NCBI GenBank assembly: GCA_024234435.1
Contig: JACKOF010000001.1
Span: 868,001 to 932,000 of the forward strand
Direction: 5' to 3'
DNA from: Pseudomonadales bacterium
GTDB lineage: Bacteria; Pseudomonadota; Gammaproteobacteria; Pseudomonadales; Porticoccaceae
DNA: 64,000 nucleotides
Shown: one piece after another, positions 44,438-52,882 of the stretch
Numbering within the stretch: the first letter of the stretch is position 1
How the letters are laid out: the number at the start of each line of letters is the position of its first letter
Notes under the pieces: generated by a model
Database searches by the model: none
Told to the model about the DNA's origin: nothing
Seen by the model: the letters and a program-made list of their open reading frames with translations, nothing else
Translations under genes and position numbers: made by a program

Positions 44438-44626
44438 TCCGTTATTAAGGTTTTTACTTGCTTAAACGCTAGTGACTTAAATTGGAACGAATGGTATTGT
44501 ATCGGCCGTAAGGCGAAGAGTAGTATGAGTTTGTCTTATGCCGGAGGTCTCATAACAATAATCGGGCCACGGATATGGATGTTGGCATAGTGTTGCCAGT
44601 TCAGGCAGTTAAATAGGAGTAGTAGC

Positions 44627-44812
44627 ATGTTAATTCTCACAAGACGTGTTGGAGAAACGCTGGTTATTGGTGACGAAGTTACTGTCACTGTTCTTGGTGT
44701 AAAGGGCAATCAGGTTCGTATTGGTGTTAACGCACCAAAAGACGTGGCTGTCCACCGAGAAGAAATTTATCAGCGCATCCAGATGGAAAAAGACGGGAAC
44801 GGAAACGTCTAA
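44627..44812 (+). CDS. csrA: Carbon storage regulator CsrA (RsmA)
   Basis: 61 residues: MLILTRRVGETLVIGD, VTVTVLGVKGNQVRIGVNAPKDVAVHREEIY. L4, R6, R7 and R44, used in RNA binding, are conserved. It is a dimeric translational regulator that binds GGA in hairpin loops. AGGAG lies six to seven bases before the ATG and itself contains GGA. Five GGA motifs occur in the 150-bp leader (44484, 44543, 44571, 44577, 44616), consistent with autoregulation. Confidence 0.97.
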   Translation: MLILTRRVGETLVIGDEVTVTVLGVKGNQVRIGVNAPKDVAVHREEIYQRIQMEKDGNGNV

Positions 44813-44819
44813 ATCTTCT

Positions 44820-44846
44820 TTGTTTTTCCAATCGATATGGTATTAT
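44820..44846 (+). promoter_or_regulatory. Possible promoter of the tRNA-Ser repeat region
   Basis: TATTAT (44841-44846) with TTGTTT (44820-44825) 15 bp upstream, followed by a GC-rich segment (44848-44867) that could form a 7-bp hairpin. It lies about 50 bp before the first tRNA-like repeat. Spacing is short, so this is tentative. Confidence 0.3.
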
Positions 44847-44892
44847 GCCGCCTCATTTTCGGGGCGGTGTATTACTGCTTTAATCGAAAAAC

Positions 44893-45037
44893 GGTGAGGT
44901 GGCCGAGCGGCTGACAAGTTTTTAACTTGGGCAACCGCAGGTTGATCCCGAAGGGACGAAGAGCGTAGCGATGAGCAACGCGCGACCTGGGAGCGCCTTT
45001 CCTGAACTTGTTTAAATCCGAGTTCAAAAACATATTT
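44893..45037 (+). repeat. 145-bp tandem repeat, copy 1, starting with a tRNA-Ser 5' fragment
   Basis: The first 22 nt (GGTGAGGTGGCCGAGCGGCTGA by position 44893-44914) equal the 5' end of the intact tRNA-Ser at 45183. The rest (123 nt) is unrelated to the tRNA body: a hairpin CAAGT-TTTTA-ACTTG follows directly, then TCCCGAAGGGA (short hairpin) and a GC-rich stretch. No T arm, acceptor 3' strand or CCA follows, so this is not a functional tRNA. Confidence 0.9.
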
Positions 45038-45182
45038 GGTGAGGTGGCCGAGCGGCTGACAAGTTTTTAACTTGGGCAACCGCAGGTTGATCCCGAAGGG
45101 ACGAAGAGCGGAGCGATGAGCAACGCGCGACCTGGGGGCGCCTTTCCTGAACTTGTTTAAATCCGAGTTCAAAAACATATTT
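45038..45182 (+). repeat. 145-bp tandem repeat, copy 2
   Basis: Identical to copy 1 except for two substitutions (T44966 to G45111 and A44992 to G45137), i.e. 143 of 145 positions. It abuts copy 1 and the intact tRNA exactly, so the tRNA 5' end occurs three times at a strict 145-bp period. Confidence 0.92.
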
Positions 45183-45273
45183 GGTGAGGTGGCCGAGCGG
45201 CTGAAGGCGCTCCCCTGCTAAGGGAGTATAGGCTAATCCCCTATCGAGGGTTCGAATCCCTCCCTCACCGCCA
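45183..45273 (+). tRNA. tRNA-Ser (anticodon GCT)
   Basis: 91 nt. Acceptor GGTGAGG pairs with CCTCACC, discriminator G and encoded CCA (45271-45273). The anticodon stem CTCCC/GGGAG encloses CTGCTAA, giving anticodon GCT. A long variable arm (TATAGGCTAATCCCCTA) marks it as a class II tRNA, and the T arm is GAGGG-TTCGAAT-CCCTC. It reads AGC and AGU. It is the end of the alaS-lysC-csrA block and is followed by a terminator. Confidence 0.97.
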
Positions 45274-45303
45274 GAAACGAATAACCCGGCCTTGTGCCGG
45301 GTT
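45255..45303 (+). repeat. 49-bp direct repeat, copy 1 (tRNA-Ser 3' end plus terminator stem)
   Basis: Covers the last 19 nt of the tRNA including CCA and the following 30 bp through the terminator hairpin. It recurs unchanged at 45422-45470, 167 bp downstream. Confidence 0.9.
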
Positions 45304-45307
45304 TTTT
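45283..45307 (+). terminator. Intrinsic terminator after tRNA-Ser
   Basis: AACCCGGC-CTTGT-GCCGGGTT followed by TTTT. A second copy of the stem at 45450-45470 has lost the T-run (GTTGG follows). Confidence 0.88.
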
Positions 45308-45421
45308 GTTGCGGTGACGGGTGGGTGAGAAGCCTCGTGGGGTTCGACAAAACGCGAAAGCGTTTTGGGCGTCGGCGCTTGCGACGACGGGGTGAAACCC
45401 CGAGCAGCAGAGCTGCGAGTC

Positions 45422-45470
45422 AATCCCTCCCTCACCGCCAGAAACGAATAACCCGGCCTTGTGCCGGGTT
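45422..45470 (+). repeat. 49-bp direct repeat, copy 2 (displaced tRNA-Ser 3' end)
   Basis: Exact copy of 45255-45303. Duplication of a tRNA 3' end is the usual scar of site-specific integration, or of a local tandem duplication. The 118 bp between the copies (45304-45421) hold a row of short hairpins: AAAACGC-GAAA-GCGTTTT (45349-45366), GGGGT-GAA-ACCCC (45389-45401) and GCAGC-AGA-GCTGC. No integrase gene is near. Confidence 0.88.
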
Positions 45471-45541
45471 GTTGGTCGTTAAGTGACGTTAAAAAAACTT
45501 TTTAGTTAGCCGGGTCTATTACTTCGGTTTGCCTAAGCACT

Positions 45542-45862
45542 CTAATCGGCGCGGCGATTAATTCGATCTCCCTTGCGATCTAGTCGATGATCAATTCGCT
45601 CACCTTTTCGATCCAGCCGGGTATCTATGCGTTCGCCTTTACGCTCAAGCATACGTGCACGTTTTTCGTGGCCATGCTCTTCAGCGTTGTCGGCGCGACG
45701 CTCGAAGCGATTTTCGATTCTATCGCCTTTGTGATCCAGCCTGTGTTCGATGCGGTCACCTTTTCTGTCGAGTCGCTCTTCGACACGGTCACCCCGATCA
45801 TTGGCGAAAGAAAGGGCAGGTAGAGTCAGCAAAAGGCTGGCGGTTAATATCCCGATCTTCAT
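45542..45862 (-). CDS. Small exported protein of charged helical repeats
   Basis: 106 residues from ATG 45862 (AGGAC upstream); an earlier in-frame start at 45892 adds ten residues before the signal peptide and is not preferred. Signal peptide MKIGILTASLLLTLPALSFA. The mature part is almost wholly Arg, Glu, Asp, Lys, His, built from imperfect 7-mer and 11-mer units such as RLDRKGDRIEHRLDHKGDRI. It is predicted to be one long amphipathic or charged helix in the periplasm. No known family is claimed. Similar short RxDRKGDRI proteins occur in aquatic gammaproteobacteria by recollection. Confidence 0.75.
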   Translation of the reverse strand: MKIGILTASLLLTLPALSFANDRGDRVEERLDRKGDRIEHRLDHKGDRIENRFERRADNAEEHGHEKRARMLERKGERIDTRLDRKGERIDHRLDRKGDRINRRAD

Positions 45863-45986
45863 AGTATTGTCCTCATAGGTTGTTGGAGTCACTGTTAGTA
45901 ACGAACCCCGAGAGATTTGGTTGACTGTTCCTCATGGTTTAATGACAGCACTAGAGTGTGATTGCTTTTATTTATTTTTCTTATTG

Positions 45987-47411
45987 TTATGGGCTGGTAA
46001 TAACATCCTCACCAGTTTTTGTGCGAATAAGGTCATGCTGTTGCTCCTCTGCTAACTCTGCTTCCAGGCTCTTTTCGCTGCCGATCCATTTATCCATCAG
46101 CTTTGCGGCGACTAAGTCTCCGGTGACGTTGATGGCAGTTCTGCTCATATCAAGAATACGGTCTACACCCATGATCAGAGCAATGCCTGCGGGGGGAACA
46201 CCTATTGTACTTAAGGTTAGTGAGAGAATAACGATACCAACACCCGGTGTGGCGGGAGAGCCTATAGATGCGCCTACGGCCATGACAACCACCAAGACCA
46301 TGCCTCCCAGACCGATATCAATATTGAAGACCTGGGCTAGAAATACGGCGGCGATTGCCTGATACAGTGCAGTACCATTCATGTTGATAGTGGCGCCCAG
46401 CGGAATGACGAATTGAGAAATAGAGGGCCTGACCAACAGCTTTTCTTCAGCTGTTTTGATCGACAGAGGCATGACGGCTGCGGAACTGGAAGTAGAGAAG
46501 GCCAGCAGTATGACCTCACGTATTGCTTTGATAAACCCGGTGGGGGTTTCTGTTGTTAGCAGGCTAACGGTTGCGATGTACAAAATAAACAACAACGCCA
46601 GCCCGAGAAGCACCGTTGCGACATAAACAGCAACGCCTACCAGCGCTTCTGCACCTGTCTGGCTGGTGAGCCGCGCCATTAGACCGAACACGGCGAGAGG
46701 CGCCAAGCGCATGGCCCAGTGCACAACGGTCATGCACACTTGTTGCAGGGAGCCCAGTAAATCCAGCATGGGTTTGGACTGTGCTGTTGGCATTGAAATT
46801 AGCGCAACACCGACAATGATGGCGAATAAAACCACTTGCAGCATTTCACCCTTGACCATGGCATCCAGTGGATTGCTGGGCAGAATATGCAGCAATTTTT
46901 CGGGAAACCCCGAGAACGAGTAGGTTGGTGCTGTTTCTGTGGGGGTCGTCGAGAAATTGATCTGTGTGGTGAGTAATTCCGGGTTTAAATACTGTCCCGG
47001 GTCAATCATGCTAGCGACCCATAATCCAATAATGGCCGCGATTGCAGTAGTAAAGACAAAGTAGCCAGCCACCACAAACCCCAAGCGACGCAATTGTTCA
47101 ATACTTTCGCTTGCCGCGAGTCCGCGAATAATAGAGGCAAAAACCAGAGGAATAACCATCATTTGAATGGCTGCAATAAACAATTGCCCCGGAAAAGCCA
47201 TCCAGCTGCCGATTACTGCGCCGGTAGCTGGTTTAACCCAGCCCACAGAGGGGCCGATAAGAATACCAACCAGCATCCCTGCAAACATTGCAATCAGGAC
47301 TTTCAACCATAAGCGTTTTTCAACAAAGCGGGATAACGTGCCACTCAAGTGTTTTAGTGATCGGGGATACAGGGTTGAGAGCGTTGATTTCAAAAGTGTA
47401 TTGTTGGACAT
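45987..47411 (-). CDS. Dicarboxylate/amino acid:cation symporter (DAACS family)
   Basis: 474 residues, eight membrane helices plus re-entrant loops. Signatures: AFSTSSSAAVMPLS (serine-rich hairpin HP1), INMNGTALYQAIAAVFLAQ (TM7 NMNGT cation motif), GSPATPGVGIVIL (HP2) and GVDRILDMSRTAINVTGD (TM8, DxxRT-N substrate motif). It imports C4-dicarboxylates, glutamate or related amino acids with Na+ or H+. R in DMSRTAIN (in place of the Arg/Thr that sets substrate charge) is compatible with an acidic amino acid substrate, but this is not decided. Confidence 0.93.
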   Translation of the reverse strand: MSNNTLLKSTLSTLYPRSLKHLSGTLSRFVEKRLWLKVLIAMFAGMLVGILIGPSVGWVKPATGAVIGSWMAFPGQLFIAAIQMMVIPLVFASIIRGLAASESIEQLRRLGFVVAGYFVFTTAIAAIIGLWVASMIDPGQYLNPELLTTQINFSTTPTETAPTYSFSGFPEKLLHILPSNPLDAMVKGEMLQVVLFAIIVGVALISMPTAQSKPMLDLLGSLQQVCMTVVHWAMRLAPLAVFGLMARLTSQTGAEALVGVAVYVATVLLGLALLFILYIATVSLLTTETPTGFIKAIREVILLAFSTSSSAAVMPLSIKTAEEKLLVRPSISQFVIPLGATINMNGTALYQAIAAVFLAQVFNIDIGLGGMVLVVVMAVGASIGSPATPGVGIVILSLTLSTIGVPPAGIALIMGVDRILDMSRTAINVTGDLVAAKLMDKWIGSEKSLEAELAEEQQHDLIRTKTGEDVITSP

Positions 47412-47516
47412 TTCCGTTTCTCGCCGGTTAAGACTGTCGAATGCGTATAAGATTTTGACTGATAAATATTAGAGTCTTATTACTGATTGCTGACTTTGTT
47501 TCAAATCAGAGAGTTT

Positions 47517-50500
47517 TTAATAATCTCTTTTCCACTTGAGCTCAACACCTTCGATACCGGTTTCTCCACCGGTAGAACTTTCAATATTCAGGTTGGGTGT
47601 CAGCTCAATCTGTATATTGCCTTTCCAGGGTTGCGAGGGGTTAGGGGTTCGCTCCAGCTCAAGGTAAACTTTCTCATTAATGTATTTACCTACGCCTACG
47701 TTAAGGCCGCTTTCTCCACTTTCAGTTTTTTCGGTGCCCACAGAGAGGCTGTCTACGCGCAGAATATCCCGAGTGGTGCCAATAGGGTCGAAGGAGCCAT
47801 TGTTGCCATTGCGCAATTTCTGAACAGCATTTGCCAGCTGTATGGCCTCAAATGGTGTGATTTTTTGCAGCGATTTCCCAAAAATCACGAAGGCGAGAAT
47901 TTCATCCTGGGCCATCGCGGGAATTGCCGATAGCGATAGCCTGAAGTCGCCATTGGAGCCGGTCAGTTCGGCTCTGACTTGCTGTCCATTCTTTTTATAT
48001 ATACCAGGAATATAAAGGGAGATGGCATTGTTCGCAAAATTTACACTACCCTGTTCCAGCTTGAATTTCTTGCCAAAAACCTCAAAAACACCGCGCACGG
48101 TTCTGAATTCGCCATCGTAATGAGGGTTTTGCAAATTTCCCTTTATGGCAATTTTGCCCTCCAGTTCCGCTTCCAGGCCTCGGCCCCGTAGGTAAGCCTG
48201 TTGATTAGCGGCGATCAGAAGGTCCAGGCTGACGTCTGGCAAGTTGAGTTTTTCCGATACAGTGGCAGTCGGTTGTGGCTGATCTGCGTAGATTTCCTCC
48301 ACCTCTATGTTATCGGTGCTGCTGCTCAGTGCGGAGTCGAGTAGGGCGGTAAAGGGTGATACTTCCAGATGACCTTTTGCCAGCAGGGTTTTGAAATTCC
48401 CGGTTAATGCTATGTGCCCAGTCGCCTCGCTTTCAATATCAGGCCGTCTCAAAATATTTGCGTTATTGGCTTGCAATTGCAGATTGATAAGACCTGAATC
48501 GGAACTGGCTGGCAGCTGTAGCTCACCTTGTAACTGGTATTGCCCTGTGTGACCATCTGAAGCTTGGCAACTATCGATATGAAGTCTGACCTGAACGGTG
48601 GATATCCCGCAGTTGATGTCTTCTACTGTAGTACCGGTAATAGTGTTGACATAAGCACCATCGGTAATATGCAGAGTACCGTTAACCAACGGATTTTCGA
48701 ATGTGCCTGCCAGAGCCAGATCAGCAATAACATTGCCGCTCAGACGGTGCAGATCAGGATCAAGCAGAAACGATATTGTGTGCAGGTCCAGGGAACCTTT
48801 GATTGTTGCACTTAGTGGGGTTGTACGGTCAAGTGTCCTGGAGCTTGACAACTGATGAACGTAGGGTTGCATTGGCAACTCTACCGATAATTGACCGCTT
48901 GTGCTGTCGTTGCGGTTGAATGCCGAGGCGAGGCTGAGTGTTGAATCCTGGGTATCGGCAATTAATTGCCAGGAAAACCGGTTCTGTTCATCAGTGCCCT
49001 CAAAATTTATCCCGGTGAAGCTCGTTTCGTACAATAGTTTGCCGCTGAGTCGCGGTTCTTGCAACGTTCCTTTGGCTCTGAAGTCAGCATTGAATAGGCC
49101 TGGCTGTAATTGCCAGCCTAGGGAAGACAGCAGCTCTGAGGGTAATTGCTCCATTTGAAACTGGAAGTCAAAATGTTGTGCCTGGTGCTGACCTGAAGCA
49201 GAGAAGACCTTTTCGTTAAAGGCTTGTAAAACCAGTTTTTCGAGATTGCTCCGGCCGCGCTGGTAATCGCCCGAGGCTTCAAGTGAGATGGGTATCTTCT
49301 GATAGAAGCCATCCACAACGATGTTGCCCCTCAGGTTGGGTTGTCTGAGAGTGCCTTGTAGTGACAGCCGGGTAGTGATTGAGGCATCCAGGTTTTTCGG
49401 CAAGGTGATATCGAATAATGTCAGGACTGACAGGGGAATGGATATCGCCTCAATACTGAGATCACTTTTGAGTGTCTGTGCATTGACAGTACCTGCGATT
49501 CTGGTTTCACCACCCAGAGCATCAAGTGTGCTGTTGCTGATAGCAATAGTGTTGCCGGACTTGTTCAGGCTGCCTGTGAGTGTAAAGTCCTGTTGTCGAT
49601 ATTGTCCTGAAGATAAAAAGCTGATTGTTCCCTGAGGATTGCCAATCGAACCGTGCAGCATCGCTTTTGCCGAGGTTATATTGACCTGAAGTTGTTGTGG
49701 CAGCGGGATATTAAATCGTTTCAGTTGCGCCGTATTAAACTGGTCCAGATTCAGATTGGCAATCTGCACCGCGATATTGGAGGTTTCGCCTGCAAGATCC
49801 ACGTTTCCTGTAGCGTCAATTCGGGTTGCCCCCTGAACTATGACCAGCTTGTTGAGCAGGACTTCACGGTTGCTCGTTGACCCTTGCCAGAGCGCTGTTA
49901 CCGGCTTGTCGTTAAAAGTCGTTGCTGTTGTCAGTTCACCTTTTATAACCGGTTCTGAGGTTGTGCCCTGAATATGTAACCTGCTTGATATTTCGCCAGT
50001 CGTTAGGCTGGGAATCCAGGGATTTAGCAAATCGAGAGGAAATCGATTGGCTTCCAGCTCAAGATTCAAAGCGTCGTTGGTGCGGCTACCCGTTACGCGA
50101 TGCCTTGTGTCATCAATCGTGATATCCAGTTCCCTTATATTGAAGTCAGGGGTGTTGGTATCGGACCGCTCTGTTTCGACGCTAAATAGAGCGGTTGCGG
50201 CGAGTTTGTGTTTGCCCAGAGGGAAGCTGAATGATTCAACTTCGTACAGAACGGGTGTTCCGGTTGCGGTCACTTTTACTTTAAAACCCGCTGTTATGGC
50301 CTGATTTTTTGGTAGTTGTAACAGTCTTCCTATCACCCCGCCGGGTTGTTCTTGCAAAGAACCTTCGACAGTCACCGTTTTCAGATTTTCTGTACGGCTT
50401 TTGATACTGAGGTGAGCAGGGCTGTCGTTCAGCGACTGTACGTCCAGGTTCACGGTCAGTGGGGTGTTCTTCAGCCAGCTGACATTGCCTCTGGTTGAGT

Positions 50501-51041
50501 AGCTTTGAAAGCCAGGGTAGTTGTCGTCTGGCATAAAGCCGACCAGGTTCAACTGAGCAATATTCAGATTGTCGAGCCTGAAGTCTTGTAAGCTAATGTT
50601 GTTGGCCCTTGTACGATTAAAAAGGGCTGACCCCTGACGCTCTCCGGGCGTACCCTCCGGCGGTGACGAAAGGTGGTGAACGTTCAGTGTGTTTGCGGCC
50701 AGGTTTTCTATCATCAGGCTTTTTTCCAGCAATGCACCGGGCTGCCATTTCAGTTCAAATTCGTGCATTTCCAACCATATCTGATCGTTACGCCGGATAG
50801 TAATATTATCCGCTTGCCAGTGTCCGAGTCGTGGCATCAACAGCTGGTCGATATTAACCTGCAATTCTCCGGAAGCATTGAGGTTGTTTATCAATATACG
50901 AGTCAGCCACAACCTGCCTGGCTCGGTGCCAAGGGTAAAAGCACAAGCGAGGCATAACACCAGAAAACTGAACAGTAGTGCAGACAGTATGATTTTTACC
51001 AGCTGCCGGATAATCGAAGGAAATAACGTCGGGCGTGCCAT
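47517..51041 (-). CDS. tamB: Translocation and assembly module subunit TamB
   Basis: 1174 residues. One N-terminal transmembrane helix (IILSALLFSFLVLCLACAF), then a very long repetitive beta-rich periplasmic region (repeats such as ISIPLSVLTLFDITLPKNLDASI) and the C-terminal DUF490/TamB domain (YINEKVYLELERTPN near the end). It spans from inner membrane to outer membrane as a hydrophobic groove that, with TamA, is implicated in outer-membrane protein or phospholipid delivery. Its ATG overlaps the tamA stop (TAATG). Slightly short of the E. coli protein (1259). Confidence 0.93.
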   Translation of the reverse strand: MARPTLFPSIIRQLVKIILSALLFSFLVLCLACAFTLGTEPGRLWLTRILINNLNASGELQVNIDQLLMPRLGHWQADNITIRRNDQIWLEMHEFELKWQPGALLEKSLMIENLAANTLNVHHLSSPPEGTPGERQGSALFNRTRANNISLQDFRLDNLNIAQLNLVGFMPDDNYPGFQSYSTRGNVSWLKNTPLTVNLDVQSLNDSPAHLSIKSRTENLKTVTVEGSLQEQPGGVIGRLLQLPKNQAITAGFKVKVTATGTPVLYEVESFSFPLGKHKLAATALFSVETERSDTNTPDFNIRELDITIDDTRHRVTGSRTNDALNLELEANRFPLDLLNPWIPSLTTGEISSRLHIQGTTSEPVIKGELTTATTFNDKPVTALWQGSTSNREVLLNKLVIVQGATRIDATGNVDLAGETSNIAVQIANLNLDQFNTAQLKRFNIPLPQQLQVNITSAKAMLHGSIGNPQGTISFLSSGQYRQQDFTLTGSLNKSGNTIAISNSTLDALGGETRIAGTVNAQTLKSDLSIEAISIPLSVLTLFDITLPKNLDASITTRLSLQGTLRQPNLRGNIVVDGFYQKIPISLEASGDYQRGRSNLEKLVLQAFNEKVFSASGQHQAQHFDFQFQMEQLPSELLSSLGWQLQPGLFNADFRAKGTLQEPRLSGKLLYETSFTGINFEGTDEQNRFSWQLIADTQDSTLSLASAFNRNDSTSGQLSVELPMQPYVHQLSSSRTLDRTTPLSATIKGSLDLHTISFLLDPDLHRLSGNVIADLALAGTFENPLVNGTLHITDGAYVNTITGTTVEDINCGISTVQVRLHIDSCQASDGHTGQYQLQGELQLPASSDSGLINLQLQANNANILRRPDIESEATGHIALTGNFKTLLAKGHLEVSPFTALLDSALSSSTDNIEVEEIYADQPQPTATVSEKLNLPDVSLDLLIAANQQAYLRGRGLEAELEGKIAIKGNLQNPHYDGEFRTVRGVFEVFGKKFKLEQGSVNFANNAISLYIPGIYKKNGQQVRAELTGSNGDFRLSLSAIPAMAQDEILAFVIFGKSLQKITPFEAIQLANAVQKLRNGNNGSFDPIGTTRDILRVDSLSVGTEKTESGESGLNVGVGKYINEKVYLELERTPNPSQPWKGNIQIELTPNLNIESSTGGETGIEGVELKWKRDY

Positions 51042-52804
51042 TAGAATGCTTGCCCGATACTGATGTACAACTGGAAGCTGTCATCTATCCCGTCGCGCTT
51101 GTTTAGCGGTAGAGCCACATCAAGACGTATAGGCGCGAAACTGGTGTAGTAGCGAAGCCCAAAGCCGACACCCCACAACAGGCTCTGCCCCAGTTGTGGT
51201 GCTGATTCTTCGTAGGCCAGGCCGCCATCAGTAAATATGACCCCACCCCAGTCCTGATGCCAGCGAAAACGGGCTTCCAGAGAAACTTCACTGAACGACA
51301 GGCCGCCATCCGGGTCGCCATTGGTTAATGGCCCCAGCGTTTGAAATGGATAACCTCTGACAGAGCCGCCACCACCAACATAGTAACGAAGGTTGGCCGG
51401 AACCTGGTCCCGTGCTATGCCACTGATTATCCCCAAAGCGCCACGCATTGCCAGGGTTGGTTGCCAGCGGGCTTGCTCAAAAGTGAAGTAGGCACTGGTA
51501 GCAAAAGTGGTTTTTACAAAGGATGTGCTGGTGTCATACAGATCCCAATAGGGCTTTACCTTGCCGACAGCGATCCAGCCATGGCGGGGGTCCAGAGCAT
51601 CATTCCGCTTGTCGTACTCCAGGCTGAAGGGTAAGGAAAACAGTGCAAAAGTATCACTGTCGTGATCCTCGGTGATGTCGGAAAACTCTATTTCGGCGCC
51701 CACTAAACGCCGCAAATGGAGTGAAAGCGGTTTTGATAATTCCAGACCGAGAGTTGCCAGTTTTGACTCAAAAGCATCCGTGTCTTCTCGTTCCAGATCA
51801 GCATAAAGCGTTCCCGATTGATGGCTACCAAAAAAGTTGGGAAAGTTCAGGTTTGAGGAGAAACCCTGCCTGTTTCTGGCCAGATAGGCTTCAAGTGACA
51901 GTTTTTGGGCCTTGCCCATCAGGTTGCGATTTTCCCAGCTGACGGAAATGCCGGGCCCCTCATCGGACTGAAAGCCGACGCCTGCACTCAGCGTGCGGTG
52001 GAATCGTTCGGTAACATTGAAGGCAAGCGGTACAGTTTCATTAATGGGGTTTTCGATCTGAATATCAGCGCGAGCCAACAGGTTGCTTTCCATTAACTGC
52101 AGGTGTGCGACGTCGATCAGGCTGCGTTTAAAGCAGTCGCCTTTTTTTAACGGAAGCAGTGAACGGAAGTAGTTTTCGTCAATTGAAGAAAGACCGGATA
52201 TTGTGATATCGCCAAATACAACAGAAGGACTATCCCTGACAATAAAGACAACTTCTGCGGAGTGGTTCTCGTGAAATACTTTGGCCCGGTAATTGACATC
52301 AATATTGTACAGGCAGGTTTGGGCGGCAATGGCATCCGAGAGCGTCTGCTGGGCTGAAAGTACGGCTTTTGCCCTGAGCGGGGAACCCTCTGTCAGTTCG
52401 GGTAAGGGCGGTTTGTTCAGTTGCAGTGTGTCGGGAAGCTCCACACGGAGTTGGCGAATAAGATAAACAGGTCCGGGGTTAACACGGTATGTAAATTTAT
52501 TTTCACTGGTGTTTGATCGGATTTCGCTCTGGTAATAGCCTTCGGCACGCAGCCGCTCTTTGAGCAGCTTACTTTCATAGTAGGCAATTTTTCCCGGTTT
52601 GGAGTATTGCTGCAGCTGGCGATTGTTTTTGCGTTGTTGCGCCAATTCTTCACTGAGAATTTCTTGTAAATCCTGGTTGTCTGTCACTTCAATGACAAAG
52701 CTGGGAGCTTTGCCCAGAAATGGCAGTGAAGAGGTATCCAGCGCATGGACGGAAAGCGGAAATATGCAACCGGCTATTATCAGGCTTGTCAGTTTGTAAT
52801 TCAT
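51041..52804 (-). CDS. tamA: Translocation and assembly module subunit TamA
   Basis: 587 residues from ATG 52804 (AGCAGG upstream), which gives a signal peptide MNYKLTSLIIAGCIFPLSVHA. Three POTRA domains (about 25-260) precede a 16-stranded Omp85 barrel with YYVGGGGSVRGYPFQTLGP, the VRGY/F loop motif, and the C-terminal strand ending in Phe (SFQLYISIGQAF). Outer membrane. In-frame upstream ATG at 52855 lacks support. It is coupled to tamB. Confidence 0.94.
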   Translation of the reverse strand: MNYKLTSLIIAGCIFPLSVHALDTSSLPFLGKAPSFVIEVTDNQDLQEILSEELAQQRKNNRQLQQYSKPGKIAYYESKLLKERLRAEGYYQSEIRSNTSENKFTYRVNPGPVYLIRQLRVELPDTLQLNKPPLPELTEGSPLRAKAVLSAQQTLSDAIAAQTCLYNIDVNYRAKVFHENHSAEVVFIVRDSPSVVFGDITISGLSSIDENYFRSLLPLKKGDCFKRSLIDVAHLQLMESNLLARADIQIENPINETVPLAFNVTERFHRTLSAGVGFQSDEGPGISVSWENRNLMGKAQKLSLEAYLARNRQGFSSNLNFPNFFGSHQSGTLYADLEREDTDAFESKLATLGLELSKPLSLHLRRLVGAEIEFSDITEDHDSDTFALFSLPFSLEYDKRNDALDPRHGWIAVGKVKPYWDLYDTSTSFVKTTFATSAYFTFEQARWQPTLAMRGALGIISGIARDQVPANLRYYVGGGGSVRGYPFQTLGPLTNGDPDGGLSFSEVSLEARFRWHQDWGGVIFTDGGLAYEESAPQLGQSLLWGVGFGLRYYTSFAPIRLDVALPLNKRDGIDDSFQLYISIGQAF

Positions 52805-52882
52805 AACCTGCTGTTTTGGGTTCTGCGTGACTCTTTGATTCGATGCCGCTTGCACATATGACAGTATTCTTTGGTATTTCGT

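Noticed and set aside
44893..45182. The two tRNA-like repeats as additional tRNA genes
   Set aside because: They match the tRNA only for 22 nt; no D-stem closure, T arm or CCA.
44843..45350. Two minus-strand open frames across the tRNA-Ser repeats with repeated protein segments
   Set aside because: The repeated protein is only a translation of the 145-bp DNA repeat and the tRNA itself; no signal of coding.
44893..45470. CRISPR array at the repeat locus
   Set aside because: Only two 145-bp direct repeats without spacers; no cas genes; the repeat is derived from a tRNA.
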